A stretch of 64,000 nt of DNA from Lachnospiraceae bacterium AD3010. Lineage in GTDB: Bacteria; Bacillota; Clostridia; Lachnospirales; Lachnospiraceae. Position numbers and translations under genes: made by a program. The notes beneath the pieces are model-generated. The model was not told the origin of the DNA, made no database searches, and saw nothing but the letters and a program-made list of their open reading frames with translations. The stretch is from the NCBI GenBank assembly GCA_000622025.1, contig JHWU01000009.1, positions 62,001 through 126,000 on the forward strand, written 5' to 3'. Positions 9,463 to 17,443 of the stretch are shown here, piece after piece; position 1 is the first letter of the stretch; every line of letters begins with the position of its first letter.

Positions 9463-9927
9463 ATGCTTACATTTGTTGAAGAACTGATATCCAACCGGAT
9501 CCTGATCACCGGAATAACAGGCTGGGCCGTAGCACAGGTTCTGAAGACCATTATCCATGCCATGATAAATAAAAAGCTTGATTTAAGAAGACTTACAGGC
9601 GACGGAGGCATGCCCAGCTCCCATTCCGCCACGGTTACAAGTGTGGCGGTAATGACCGGCCTTACAACCGGCTTTGATTCCGTGTATTTTGCCATAGCTG
9701 CCATACTTTCCATTATTGTAATGCATGATGCCATGGGTGTCAGGCTGGAAACAGGCAAGCAGGCACAGGTGATAAATGAAATGTTTGAGCTTCTGGACCG
9801 TCTGAGTGAGGAGAGCCTCAGCATGGATGTGAAGCTTAAAGAGTTTGTCGGCCACACTCCCACTCAGGTTCTGGCAGGCAGTGTTCTCGGCATTATCGTT
9901 GCGGTATGCTCGTATAATTATTTTTAG
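9463..9927 (+). CDS. DUF212 / divergent PAP2-family membrane protein
   Basis: 154 residues. This small membrane protein family is related to acid phosphatase/vanadium haloperoxidases (YuiD-like). The motifs GDGGMPSSHSATV (about residue 45) and FVGHTPTQVLAG (about 128) are the two conserved signatures; Ser-His and Gly-His are the likely phosphoryl-handling residues. Several hydrophobic segments flank them. The biological substrate is not established for the family. It is divergent from ispE, an isoprenoid gene, so a lipid-phosphate role is attractive but only inference. It is followed after 9 nt by the first GGDEF gene. Confidence 0.85.
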   Translation: MLTFVEELISNRILITGITGWAVAQVLKTIIHAMINKKLDLRRLTGDGGMPSSHSATVTSVAVMTGLTTGFDSVYFAIAAILSIIVMHDAMGVRLETGKQAQVINEMFELLDRLSEESLSMDVKLKEFVGHTPTQVLAGSVLGIIVAVCSYNYF

Positions 9928-9936
9928 GACGGTTTG

Positions 9937-11628
9937 ATGGAAAAAGCGAAAAAGGAAAACGTAGGAGAGATCATTATCTGCATCCTGATAGCTGTTTTTC
10001 TTGTTCTCTTTGTTTTTGGAGGTATAGAGGCCCACAGCGGCGGAAGTGAGATATTTGAGCTCCCCGGAGGATGGCAGGTCCAGAACGGGGACAAGACTAT
10101 CCTGAATGTATCCCTTGAGGAAATGTCCGATGTGTTCAAGGATGTTAAACGTAAGGAGAGCTTTATCCTTACCCATCCCTTAAGCATAAAAAGCCACGAT
10201 CCGCTTATACTCCGTATCTATTCCCGGCTCTCCGCCATAAGGGTACTGGTTGACGGGCGGCAGATTTACAGCTACGGCATTCAGGAGGTTGAGGATCACA
10301 AAATGGTCGGCAGCGGTTTCCACTTTGTCCTTCTCCCCAGCAGCTTCTATGAAAAAGAGCTTAAGATAGAGCTCATACCTTCCGAAGACAATGCCATACA
10401 CTCAGCTCCGGAAATAATCTTCACTTCTGCCGACGGAGCAGTTTCCATTTATTCACGAGACAGAATGTTCGGTATTTTTTCCGGTCTTTTTTTGTTCGCT
10501 GCAGGCATCTTCCTGGTAATACTTTCAGTTATGGCGATATATATTGACCGGCGGTTCTATCCACTGGCAATAATCGGTGTTTTTTCCTGTACGGCGGGGC
10601 TCTGGTGTCTCGCCACCATAAAAGCACTGCAGCTGTTTTCCGGAAATGTTACGTTAAACTCCATACTGGAGTATCTCGCCATGTATTTCCTTCCCGTTCC
10701 GGCGCTTTTTCTTAGCAGACATTTCAGGCAATCGGCATCCCCGAGGATCAAAAAATTCATAGCCTTTATGACCTGTATCGCCGCCGTATTCTTCCTTTCA
10801 GCCCTTGTACTGCAGGTCAGCGGAATTATGAACGTTACGAAGCTCACCAGATTTTTTCACTTTTTTCTTGTGCCGGTGGTCCTGACACTTCTTTTCGCCG
10901 GGAGCTCCAAGTGGAGAAGAATGAAACCCTCCGAAAGAATGTATCAGATGGGAATGTTCCTGGTCCTTTTCATGATCATACTGGAGCTTTCCATATACTA
11001 TGTGGTAAATCTCTTTAATAAGCTTACTCTTCAACTTAACACTATTATTACTCCCTTTGCATCCATGGTGCTGATAGTTGTTATGGCCATAGGCTTTCTC
11101 CTGGAAATATATGATATGCGCTTAAAGGATACGGAAAGGGAGCGTCTGCAGAAACTGGCATTCAGAGATCAGATGACGGATCTGATGAACCGCAGTATGT
11201 GCGAAAAGCGTTTTGAGGAGCTGAAAGATGAAAAGGTGAGCTATTTTATGCTGGATATGGATCTGAACGGCCTGAAGACCGTCAATGATGCCCATGGCCA
11301 TCAGATGGGTGACCGCTACATCATGCTCTTCTCCGGGATAATCATAAAAGCCTTCGGTGACGACCGTAATATTTACAGGGTCGGCGGTGATGAATTCCTC
11401 TACATCGATTCGGATACCACAGAGGCGGAGATGAAGAAAAAGATAGATTTCATACGCAAGCTTGAGAAGATAATAGGCAGGGAAGAGAATATTCCCTTTG
11501 ATATAGATGCATCCTTTGGTATGGCTTGGAGCGGAGAGGTTGACTCCGGAGAACCCGAAGATGTTTACCGTCTTGCCGACAGACGGATGTATGAAATGAA
11601 AAAAAGATTGAAGAAGGAAAGGGAATGA
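9937..11628 (+). CDS. 7TM membrane diguanylate cyclase (GGDEF), copy 1
   Basis: 563 residues from ATG 9937 (a TTG lies one codon upstream; AGGA precedes). A first transmembrane helix (about 12-32) is followed by an extracytoplasmic beta-rich sensor domain of about 140 residues, then about seven hydrophobic helices (about 175-400), the 7TMR-DISM-like layout. The GGDEF cyclase domain makes cyclic di-GMP: LDMDLNGLKTVNDAHGH and the intact active-site GGDEF at about residue 483. The RxxD inhibitory site expected just upstream of GGDEF is absent (DDRNIYRV), so product feedback is probably lacking. The next gene is a paralogue with the same architecture. Confidence 0.9.
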   Translation: MEKAKKENVGEIIICILIAVFLVLFVFGGIEAHSGGSEIFELPGGWQVQNGDKTILNVSLEEMSDVFKDVKRKESFILTHPLSIKSHDPLILRIYSRLSAIRVLVDGRQIYSYGIQEVEDHKMVGSGFHFVLLPSSFYEKELKIELIPSEDNAIHSAPEIIFTSADGAVSIYSRDRMFGIFSGLFLFAAGIFLVILSVMAIYIDRRFYPLAIIGVFSCTAGLWCLATIKALQLFSGNVTLNSILEYLAMYFLPVPALFLSRHFRQSASPRIKKFIAFMTCIAAVFFLSALVLQVSGIMNVTKLTRFFHFFLVPVVLTLLFAGSSKWRRMKPSERMYQMGMFLVLFMIILELSIYYVVNLFNKLTLQLNTIITPFASMVLIVVMAIGFLLEIYDMRLKDTERERLQKLAFRDQMTDLMNRSMCEKRFEELKDEKVSYFMLDMDLNGLKTVNDAHGHQMGDRYIMLFSGIIIKAFGDDRNIYRVGGDEFLYIDSDTTEAEMKKKIDFIRKLEKIIGREENIPFDIDASFGMAWSGEVDSGEPEDVYRLADRRMYEMKKRLKKERE

Positions 11629-11646
11629 TTCTTCCCTGCTCAAGGT

Positions 11647-13329
11647 ATGAAAAATAACCGGAAACTCACTAAAAAAATAGTATTTATTCTGCTGCTGCTC
11701 GCGGTGCTTTTAGGGACGGTTTTATTTTCCGAGTTTATCAGAAACACCTCCAGAAACAGGATGATCGATTTCAGCGAAGGCTGGACCATAAGCTACGGCG
11801 GTGCGGAATATCCCGATACGGATCTTGACCACTTCAGATTTGTCGGAGGTGTGAAAAAAGGAGATCTCATAGCCCTGAAAAATCATCTTCCGGAAAACCT
11901 TCCGGACGGTTACGCCATAATATTTCCGCTTCAGCTGTCTACCATTTCCGTGGAGGTAAACGGAAAGATTGTTTACGGCTACGGTTCCAGTGAGTACGCA
12001 GCAGGGCAGATGGTAGGCTCGGCAGTACATCTTATCCGCCTGCCGGACGGCTGCCAGGGAGGCACTGTCTCAATAGTCATTAAGGTGGGTGACAACGACG
12101 CATTCTCATATATTCCGAAGATAACACTGGACGAGACCAGCTGGGGCTTTGAAGATTATCTTAACAGCAATATATACCCGGTGGTCGTATCCTTCTCACT
12201 GGTCATGGCCGGAGTGGTCTTTATGATAATATCCATGTTTCTTGCCCTTAGAGGCCTGGATTGGAGCAGGCTGAACCAGACAGGTATCCTGTTCTTCGTC
12301 GTGGGCTGCTGGAATATCTGTGAAATACAGGCGATCCAGCTCTTCTCCATGGATTTCTCCTGGAATACCTTTGTCCGATACTTTTTCGGTCTGCTGAGTG
12401 TCCTTCCCGTCCTTCGCATAATAAGCTCTGCTCACAGGGAGAAAAAAACAAAAAATGTGATCATTCAGAAGGTTATCTTCTATTCACTGCAGATTTTAAT
12501 TGCCATCATTGTGGCGCTTTCGCTCTCCAATGTCATACATATCTGTAATGTACGCTATGCTTATGAGATTCTTGCGATCGCCTGCATGATAACGATCGCC
12601 GTTGTGGAGTGGAAGGATTGTGACAGAAAGGGGTCCTATTCAGCCGCGCGATTCAGAGAGCTTATGGCCTGCTTTTTGTTCATTGGTATCGAAGCCATCA
12701 GATTTTTGGCTAACCGGATATTCAACTTCCGCTTACAGGAATTCCAGCATTCCTTCCTGTTATACGGAACGGTTCTCCTTGTTATGATGATGATAGGTTC
12801 ATATATTTATGAGCTTTACGAGTCCTATGTCAGGAAGGCAGAGGAGGAAAGCCTAAAACACATTGCCTATACCGATGGTCTGACTGGTCTTCTGAACCGC
12901 ACCTACTGTAAGGACAGGATGGAAGAGCTTGACCGGTCTCAGCGGGATTATTATATGATAAGCTTTGATGTGGATGGACTGAAACAGATAAACGACAGCA
13001 AGGGACATCTTGCCGGAGATAAGCTATTAACAACATTTGCGGATATTCTTTCACAGTGCTTCTCTGACATCGGAAATGTGATAAGACCCGGCGGAGACGA
13101 ATTCCTGGTAATATCCGATGATGCAGCAAAGCAGGAGCTTCTAAACAGACTCGGCTGGCTTGATTCCCTTGAAAAGAACGCCGAAAAATCCTTAGGTTTT
13201 CCGGTAAGGGCGGCTTACGGCATAGCCGGACGAAATGAGGTTCTCGGACACACCACGGAGGAAGTGTATTTCCTTGCCGACCAGCGTATGTATGAAATGA
13301 AAATGAAGCGAAAGGATCAGCCCGCCTGA
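11647..13329 (+). CDS. 7TM membrane diguanylate cyclase (GGDEF), copy 2
   Basis: 560 residues with the same layout as the preceding gene: N-terminal helix (about 10-30), an extracytoplasmic domain with matching landmarks (GWTISYGGAEYPD; VNGKIVYGYGSSEY; MVGSAVHLIRLPDG), seven hydrophobic helices and a C-terminal GGDEF domain (DVDGLKQINDSKGH; GGDEF at about 482). The shared landmarks show an old tandem duplication, well diverged. No RxxD inhibitory site is seen before GGDEF (GNVIRP). It lies 18 nt after copy 1, so the pair is probably cotranscribed. Ligands are unknown; no phosphodiesterase (EAL/HD-GYP) is present in the window. Confidence 0.9.
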   Translation: MKNNRKLTKKIVFILLLLAVLLGTVLFSEFIRNTSRNRMIDFSEGWTISYGGAEYPDTDLDHFRFVGGVKKGDLIALKNHLPENLPDGYAIIFPLQLSTISVEVNGKIVYGYGSSEYAAGQMVGSAVHLIRLPDGCQGGTVSIVIKVGDNDAFSYIPKITLDETSWGFEDYLNSNIYPVVVSFSLVMAGVVFMIISMFLALRGLDWSRLNQTGILFFVVGCWNICEIQAIQLFSMDFSWNTFVRYFFGLLSVLPVLRIISSAHREKKTKNVIIQKVIFYSLQILIAIIVALSLSNVIHICNVRYAYEILAIACMITIAVVEWKDCDRKGSYSAARFRELMACFLFIGIEAIRFLANRIFNFRLQEFQHSFLLYGTVLLVMMMIGSYIYELYESYVRKAEEESLKHIAYTDGLTGLLNRTYCKDRMEELDRSQRDYYMISFDVDGLKQINDSKGHLAGDKLLTTFADILSQCFSDIGNVIRPGGDEFLVISDDAAKQELLNRLGWLDSLEKNAEKSLGFPVRAAYGIAGRNEVLGHTTEEVYFLADQRMYEMKMKRKDQPA

Positions 13330-13345
13330 ATGGATCTTTTCAAAG

Positions 13346-13390
13346 AAAAAACCCCGGCAGCTTAAATAATACATCTGCCGGGGTTTACTT
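13346..13390. terminator. Bidirectional Rho-independent terminator
   Basis: The perfect stem CCCCGGCAG (13352-13360) / CTGCCGGGG (13375-13383) is flanked by an A-run on the left and a T-rich run on the right. It lies between the convergent GGDEF and dhaM genes, so it can stop transcription from both sides. Confidence 0.9.
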
Positions 13391-13407
13391 TGTTTTTTAC
13401 AAAGATC

Positions 13408-13788
13408 TCAGAATTTCGCTTCGCCTGCAGCCTCCATCGCGGCCTGTTTTACTTCATCGAGAGATGAGCCGCCTTCTGATTCCGCTGCTGCGGCAACCGC
13501 TCCTTCTACCATAGGGCAGTCCACCATTTCAACACGTTTTCCCTCCATATTCTCTATGACCATTTCCGTGGTCATGCAGGAGGAACCCATATCCATGATA
13601 ACTATCACTCCGTCATCACTGTAAACGGAATTGATCGCTGCCTCTATCTTTTCATAACTGGTACCGAAGCTGCCGTCTTCCAATCCTCCGGCAGCGGCCA
13701 TCGGGCATTCGCCTGCTACGAGTCTTGCCAGTTCCACAACACCCTCAGCAAGGGTCTTGCTATGGGATACCATAACTATTCCAACCAT
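13408..13788 (-). CDS. dhaM: PTS-dependent dihydroxyacetone kinase, phosphoryl donor subunit DhaM
   Basis: 126 residues, the single-domain EIIA-mannose-like form of DhaM. His9 in MVSHSKTLAEG is the phosphorylated residue. It receives phosphate from HPr and passes it to ADP bound in DhaL. The HPr/EI fusion found in some enterobacterial DhaM proteins is absent, so general PTS proteins must be encoded elsewhere. It is the last gene of dhaK-dhaL-dhaM, 18 nt after dhaL, with AAGGAGGGGG as ribosome-binding site and a terminator downstream. Confidence 0.93.
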   Translation of the reverse strand: MVGIVMVSHSKTLAEGVVELARLVAGECPMAAAGGLEDGSFGTSYEKIEAAINSVYSDDGVIVIMDMGSSCMTTEMVIENMEGKRVEMVDCPMVEGAVAAAAESEGGSSLDEVKQAAMEAAGEAKF

Positions 13789-13806
13789 AAGCCCCCTCCT
13801 TAAAGA

Positions 13807-14430
13807 TCAGTACAGTGCAGCTATTGACTCCAAAAGGAGCGTAAAAGAAGTGGCTCCGGGATCCTGATGTCCTATGGAACGCTCTCCCACGTAGCTGGCA
13901 CGTCCCTTTGTGGCAATAATGGTCTTTGTGTACTCTACACCCTCTTTTGCCGCTGCGACGCCATCTGCCAGAAATGCTGCCGGTGATTTGCCTTCCGAAA
14001 CACCTTTCTTAATAGCCTCCAGAGCAGGTATCATGGCGTCGATCATGGTCTTCTCACCCTTTTCCGCCTTGCCTCTGAGCTGTACGCCGCCCACAGCAGC
14101 CTCCATAATAGCTACAAAATCAGAGGCGTTGATCTCATATTTTCCTGCCACAGCAGCCCCGGCCTTCATAAATGCCGTACCGTAAAGGGGTCCTGATGAA
14201 CCGCCTACTGTGGAAACCAGATCCATACCAGCTTTTTTCAGTATCGCGCCTATATCATCCTTTTCCACACCGGGAAGATCGCTCAAAACCTTCTGAAAAC
14301 CGCGATCCATATTGATGCCGTGGTCGTTATCACCAATGGGTGCGTCCAGATCTGTCAGAAACTGTGCGTTCTCATGGATTATCTCGGCCATTACCTTTAT
14401 TATCTCTATTACCTTCTTACTGTCTGTCAT
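13807..14430 (-). CDS. dhaL: Dihydroxyacetone kinase ADP-binding subunit DhaL
   Basis: 207 residues, the usual DhaL size: an eight-helix barrel that holds ADP/ATP permanently and phosphorylates dihydroxyacetone bound to DhaK. The Mg-coordinating aspartates are in IGDNDHGINMDRGF (about residue 30), with GGSSGPLYGTAFM and DPGATSF as further family markers. It follows dhaK by 80 nt; that gap contains a small hairpin (ATAGGC-TTAT-GCCTAT at 14472-14487). It works with DhaK and DhaM to feed dihydroxyacetone into glycolysis. Confidence 0.95.
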   Translation of the reverse strand: MTDSKKVIEIIKVMAEIIHENAQFLTDLDAPIGDNDHGINMDRGFQKVLSDLPGVEKDDIGAILKKAGMDLVSTVGGSSGPLYGTAFMKAGAAVAGKYEINASDFVAIMEAAVGGVQLRGKAEKGEKTMIDAMIPALEAIKKGVSEGKSPAAFLADGVAAAKEGVEYTKTIIATKGRASYVGERSIGHQDPGATSFTLLLESIAALY

Positions 14431-14510
14431 TTCCTGTCGAATGCCGTCCTTCCTTTAGTTATTGTAACGGCATAGGCTTATGCCTATCCGCCCGCCTTAA
14501 GCCGGTTGAA

Positions 14511-15503
14511 TCAGAGTTTCTTGAATGCAGGGGTATCAGCGGTTGCATCCAGAAGGGTCTTCATTTCGTCGTCAAGCTTCAGGAGCGAAATCGAGAAACC
14601 TTCCATCTCAAGGCTGGTCATGTACTCTCCTACGAAGGTACGGTATACCTTGATATTCTTTGATGCGAGAACATCGCTCACATGATTATTGACTACAAAG
14701 AGCTCCATAAGAGGTGTAGCGCCGCAGCCGTTGATCATAACCGCAACTTCACTTCCGGCAAAGTCTATATCCGCAAGTATCTTGTCAAGAAGCTGGTCTA
14801 CGATCTGATCAGCCTTCTGCATCTTTTCCTTATGTGTTCCGGGCTCGCCGTGGATACCGATACCGATCTCCATCTCGTCATCAGCGATCTCGAATCCGGG
14901 CTTTCCTGCTGCGGGAACCGTGCAGGGGGTGATAGCCATACTCATTGAACGTACATTTGCTATAACCTTCTCGGCAACAGCCTTTACTTCCTCAAGGCTT
15001 GCGCCTGTCTCAGCCTTTGCTCCTGCGATCTTATGAACAAATACCGTACCTGCGATTCCGCGGCGTCCTACGGTATAAAGTGATCCGTCAACTGCAACGT
15101 CATCATTTACAACAACTTCATCAACCTTGATGCCTTCGTCACGTGCCATATCAGCAGCCATCTCGAAATTCATAACATCGCCGGTGTAGTTCTTTACTAC
15201 CATGAGCACGCCCTGGTCGGTAGCGATCTCCTTTATGCCCTCAAATACCTGATCCGGTGTAGGTGATGTAAATACAGCACCTGCTACCGCAGCATCCAGC
15301 ATTCCCTTTCCAACATAGCCTGCGTGAGCGGGCTCGTGTCCACTTCCGCCTCCGCTTATGAGAGCAACCTTTCCGGTCTTCTTATCTGAACGCACAACAA
15401 CCGTGGTGCCGGGTATCCTTTTAACATAATCGGGATAAGCCTTAACTAAACCTTCAACCATCTGCTCCTCAACCTGGCTAGCTTCGTTAATGATTTTCTT
15501 CAT
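14511..15503 (-). CDS. dhaK: Dihydroxyacetone kinase substrate-binding subunit DhaK
   Basis: 330 residues, full length. It binds dihydroxyacetone covalently through His218 (GIGIHGEPGTH), the same position as in the Escherichia coli enzyme. GGGSGHEPAHAGYVG near residue 51 is the conserved substrate-pocket loop, with MVVKNYTGD around 101. It is first in the dhaKLM operon, with a strong ribosome-binding site (AAGGAGG). No glycerol dehydrogenase, facilitator or DhaR-type activator is nearby, so the origin of the dihydroxyacetone is not shown by context. Its promoter region is shared with the divergent acyl-CoA ligase gene. Confidence 0.95.
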   Translation of the reverse strand: MKKIINEASQVEEQMVEGLVKAYPDYVKRIPGTTVVVRSDKKTGKVALISGGGSGHEPAHAGYVGKGMLDAAVAGAVFTSPTPDQVFEGIKEIATDQGVLMVVKNYTGDVMNFEMAADMARDEGIKVDEVVVNDDVAVDGSLYTVGRRGIAGTVFVHKIAGAKAETGASLEEVKAVAEKVIANVRSMSMAITPCTVPAAGKPGFEIADDEMEIGIGIHGEPGTHKEKMQKADQIVDQLLDKILADIDFAGSEVAVMINGCGATPLMELFVVNNHVSDVLASKNIKVYRTFVGEYMTSLEMEGFSISLLKLDDEMKTLLDATADTPAFKKL

Positions 15504-15599
15504 GCTGTTCTTTTCCTCCTTAAATAATATCAGTCCGCCTCATTCTTTGGGCATTTAATACATGCATTTCCGGTGGATGATGTGGCATCCCCTGCATGT

Positions 15600-15691
15600 T
15601 TGACAAATATAAGCTGATTTTATACCACTTTTAGGGTATTTTCAACAACAAATGGTGAAAAATGGAAATTACAGTAAATCTGTGGTATACT
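15600..15691. promoter_or_regulatory. Divergent promoter region between dhaKLM and the acyl-CoA ligase
   Basis: Rightward: TGGAAA (15663-15668), 17-nt spacer, TATACT (15686-15691) with an extended -10 (TGG before it). Leftward: GTTGAA-type -35 (15646-15641) and TATAAA (15624-15619), also preceded by TGG. Both -10 regions share the string GTGGTATA. The rest of the 254-nt gap (15504-15757) holds the two ribosome-binding sites and no gene. Confidence 0.55.
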
Positions 15692-15757
15692 TTGGGACGT
15701 TGACGCGTTAAATCACAAAAAGGTGTTGTAAAAAATATTAAATTATAGGGGGAAAAA

Positions 15758-17404
15758 ATGCCGATAACCGATCTTTTGGAAAAAAACGCCAGACTTTATG
15801 GCAAGGAGGTGGCTCTGGTCGAGCTGAATCCCGAGATGAAGGAGATACGCCGTATCACCTGGAAGGATTATTCACTTATACAGCAGACCGAGGATCTGCC
15901 ATACCGCCATGAGATAACCTGGGGTGTATTTGATGAAAAGGCAAACCGTGTAGCCAATATGCTCCTCGAAAAAGGGATAAAGAAAGGCGAAAAGGTTGCA
16001 ATACTTATGATGAACTGCCTGGAATGGCTGCCGATCTATTTCGGTATATTAAAGACCGGAGCCCTGGCCGTTCCCTTTAATTTCCGCTATTCATCCGATG
16101 AAATAGAATACTGTGCGGATCTTGCCGACGTCAGCATCCTTTTCTTCGGACCTCAGTTTATAGGGAGAATAGAGGCTATTGAAGAAAGGCTGAGCAAAGG
16201 AAGGCTCCTGATCTATGTCGGTGAAAACTGTCCGACCTTCGCCGACAGCTATATGGAGCTTACGGCCGACTGCTCCAGCAGACCTCCTCTTATCCCCTTA
16301 TCGGATGATGATGAGGCTGCAATATATTTTTCATCCGGAACCACCGGTTTTCCGAAGGCTATCCTGCATAAGCACAGGTCCCTTACCCAGTCGGCGGAGG
16401 TGGAGCAAAAGCACCATCTGCAGAACCATGATGATGTATTCCTCTGCATCCCGCCTCTGTACCATACCGGAGCTAAGATGCACTGGTTCGGGAGTCTGAT
16501 TTCCGGCAGCAGGGCCGTTCTCCTGAAAGGCACGGCACCGGATGTGATACTGAAGTCGGTTTCTGAGGAGAAATGCTCCATCGTATGGCTCCTTGTACCC
16601 TGGGCACAGGATATTCTGGATGCCCTTGACCGCGGGGACATTAAGCTCTCCGATTATCCGAACCTTAAGCAGTGGAGGCTTATGCACATAGGTGCACAGC
16701 CCGTTCCTCCTTCTCTTATAAGGCACTGGAAGGATTATTTCCCGGATCATGATTATGACACAAACTACGGTCTCTCCGAATCCATAGGTCCCGGCTGTGT
16801 TCATCTGGGTCTGCATCATGAGGACAAGATAGGTGCCATAGGCATCCCCGGCTACAACTGGGAAGCGAAGATCGTGAATGACGATTATAAGGAAGTTCCC
16901 CAGGGCAGCGAGGGTGAGCTCTGTGTAAAGGGGCCCGGTGTTATGGAGTGCTATTACAAAAATCCCGAAGCAAGTGCAGAGGTCCTTCCCGGAGACGGAT
17001 GGCTGAAAACCGGAGACGTGGCAGTGCAGGATGAAGACGGCTATATCTTCCTGGTGGACAGAAAGAAAGATGTTATCGTTTCCGGCGGCGAAAATCTCTA
17101 TCCGGTACAGATAGAGGATTTCCTCCGCGGTAACGAAAAGATAAATGATGTTGCCGTGATCGGCCTTCCGGACAAACGGCTAGGAGAGATAGCCGGAGCC
17201 ATAATACAGCTAAAGGAGGGAATGGAGGCTACGGAAGAGGAGATAAACACATTCTGTGAAGGACTTCCAAGATACAAGAGACCTCACCGCATCATTTTTG
17301 CCGAGGTACCCAGAAATGCGACCGGAAAGATAGAAAAGCCGCTCTTAAGGAAGCGCTACGGTGCAGATAAGCTTGTTGCAAAGGAGATACAACAGGATCT
17401 TTGA
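15758..17404 (+). CDS. AMP-forming acyl-CoA synthetase (class I adenylate-forming)
   Basis: 548 residues. It activates a carboxylic acid to acyl-AMP and then acyl-CoA. The P-loop is YFSSGTTGFPKAILHKH (about 188-204), with YGLSESIGPG near 338, the hinge-region TGDVAVQDEDGYIFLVDRKK, and C-terminal Lys in RNATGKIEKPLL. Overall it resembles the fatty-acid/carnitine/aryl-CoA ligase branch; substrate is not predictable from sequence. It is 39 nt upstream of a sodium:solute symporter, suggesting uptake followed by CoA activation of the same organic acid. The start at 15758 follows AGGGGG. Confidence 0.85.
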   Translation: MPITDLLEKNARLYGKEVALVELNPEMKEIRRITWKDYSLIQQTEDLPYRHEITWGVFDEKANRVANMLLEKGIKKGEKVAILMMNCLEWLPIYFGILKTGALAVPFNFRYSSDEIEYCADLADVSILFFGPQFIGRIEAIEERLSKGRLLIYVGENCPTFADSYMELTADCSSRPPLIPLSDDDEAAIYFSSGTTGFPKAILHKHRSLTQSAEVEQKHHLQNHDDVFLCIPPLYHTGAKMHWFGSLISGSRAVLLKGTAPDVILKSVSEEKCSIVWLLVPWAQDILDALDRGDIKLSDYPNLKQWRLMHIGAQPVPPSLIRHWKDYFPDHDYDTNYGLSESIGPGCVHLGLHHEDKIGAIGIPGYNWEAKIVNDDYKEVPQGSEGELCVKGPGVMECYYKNPEASAEVLPGDGWLKTGDVAVQDEDGYIFLVDRKKDVIVSGGENLYPVQIEDFLRGNEKINDVAVIGLPDKRLGEIAGAIIQLKEGMEATEEEINTFCEGLPRYKRPHRIIFAEVPRNATGKIEKPLLRKRYGADKLVAKEIQQDL

Positions 17405-17443
17405 CTCCGTTTCCCGGGCCATCAAATCTAAAGGAGAGTTAAT

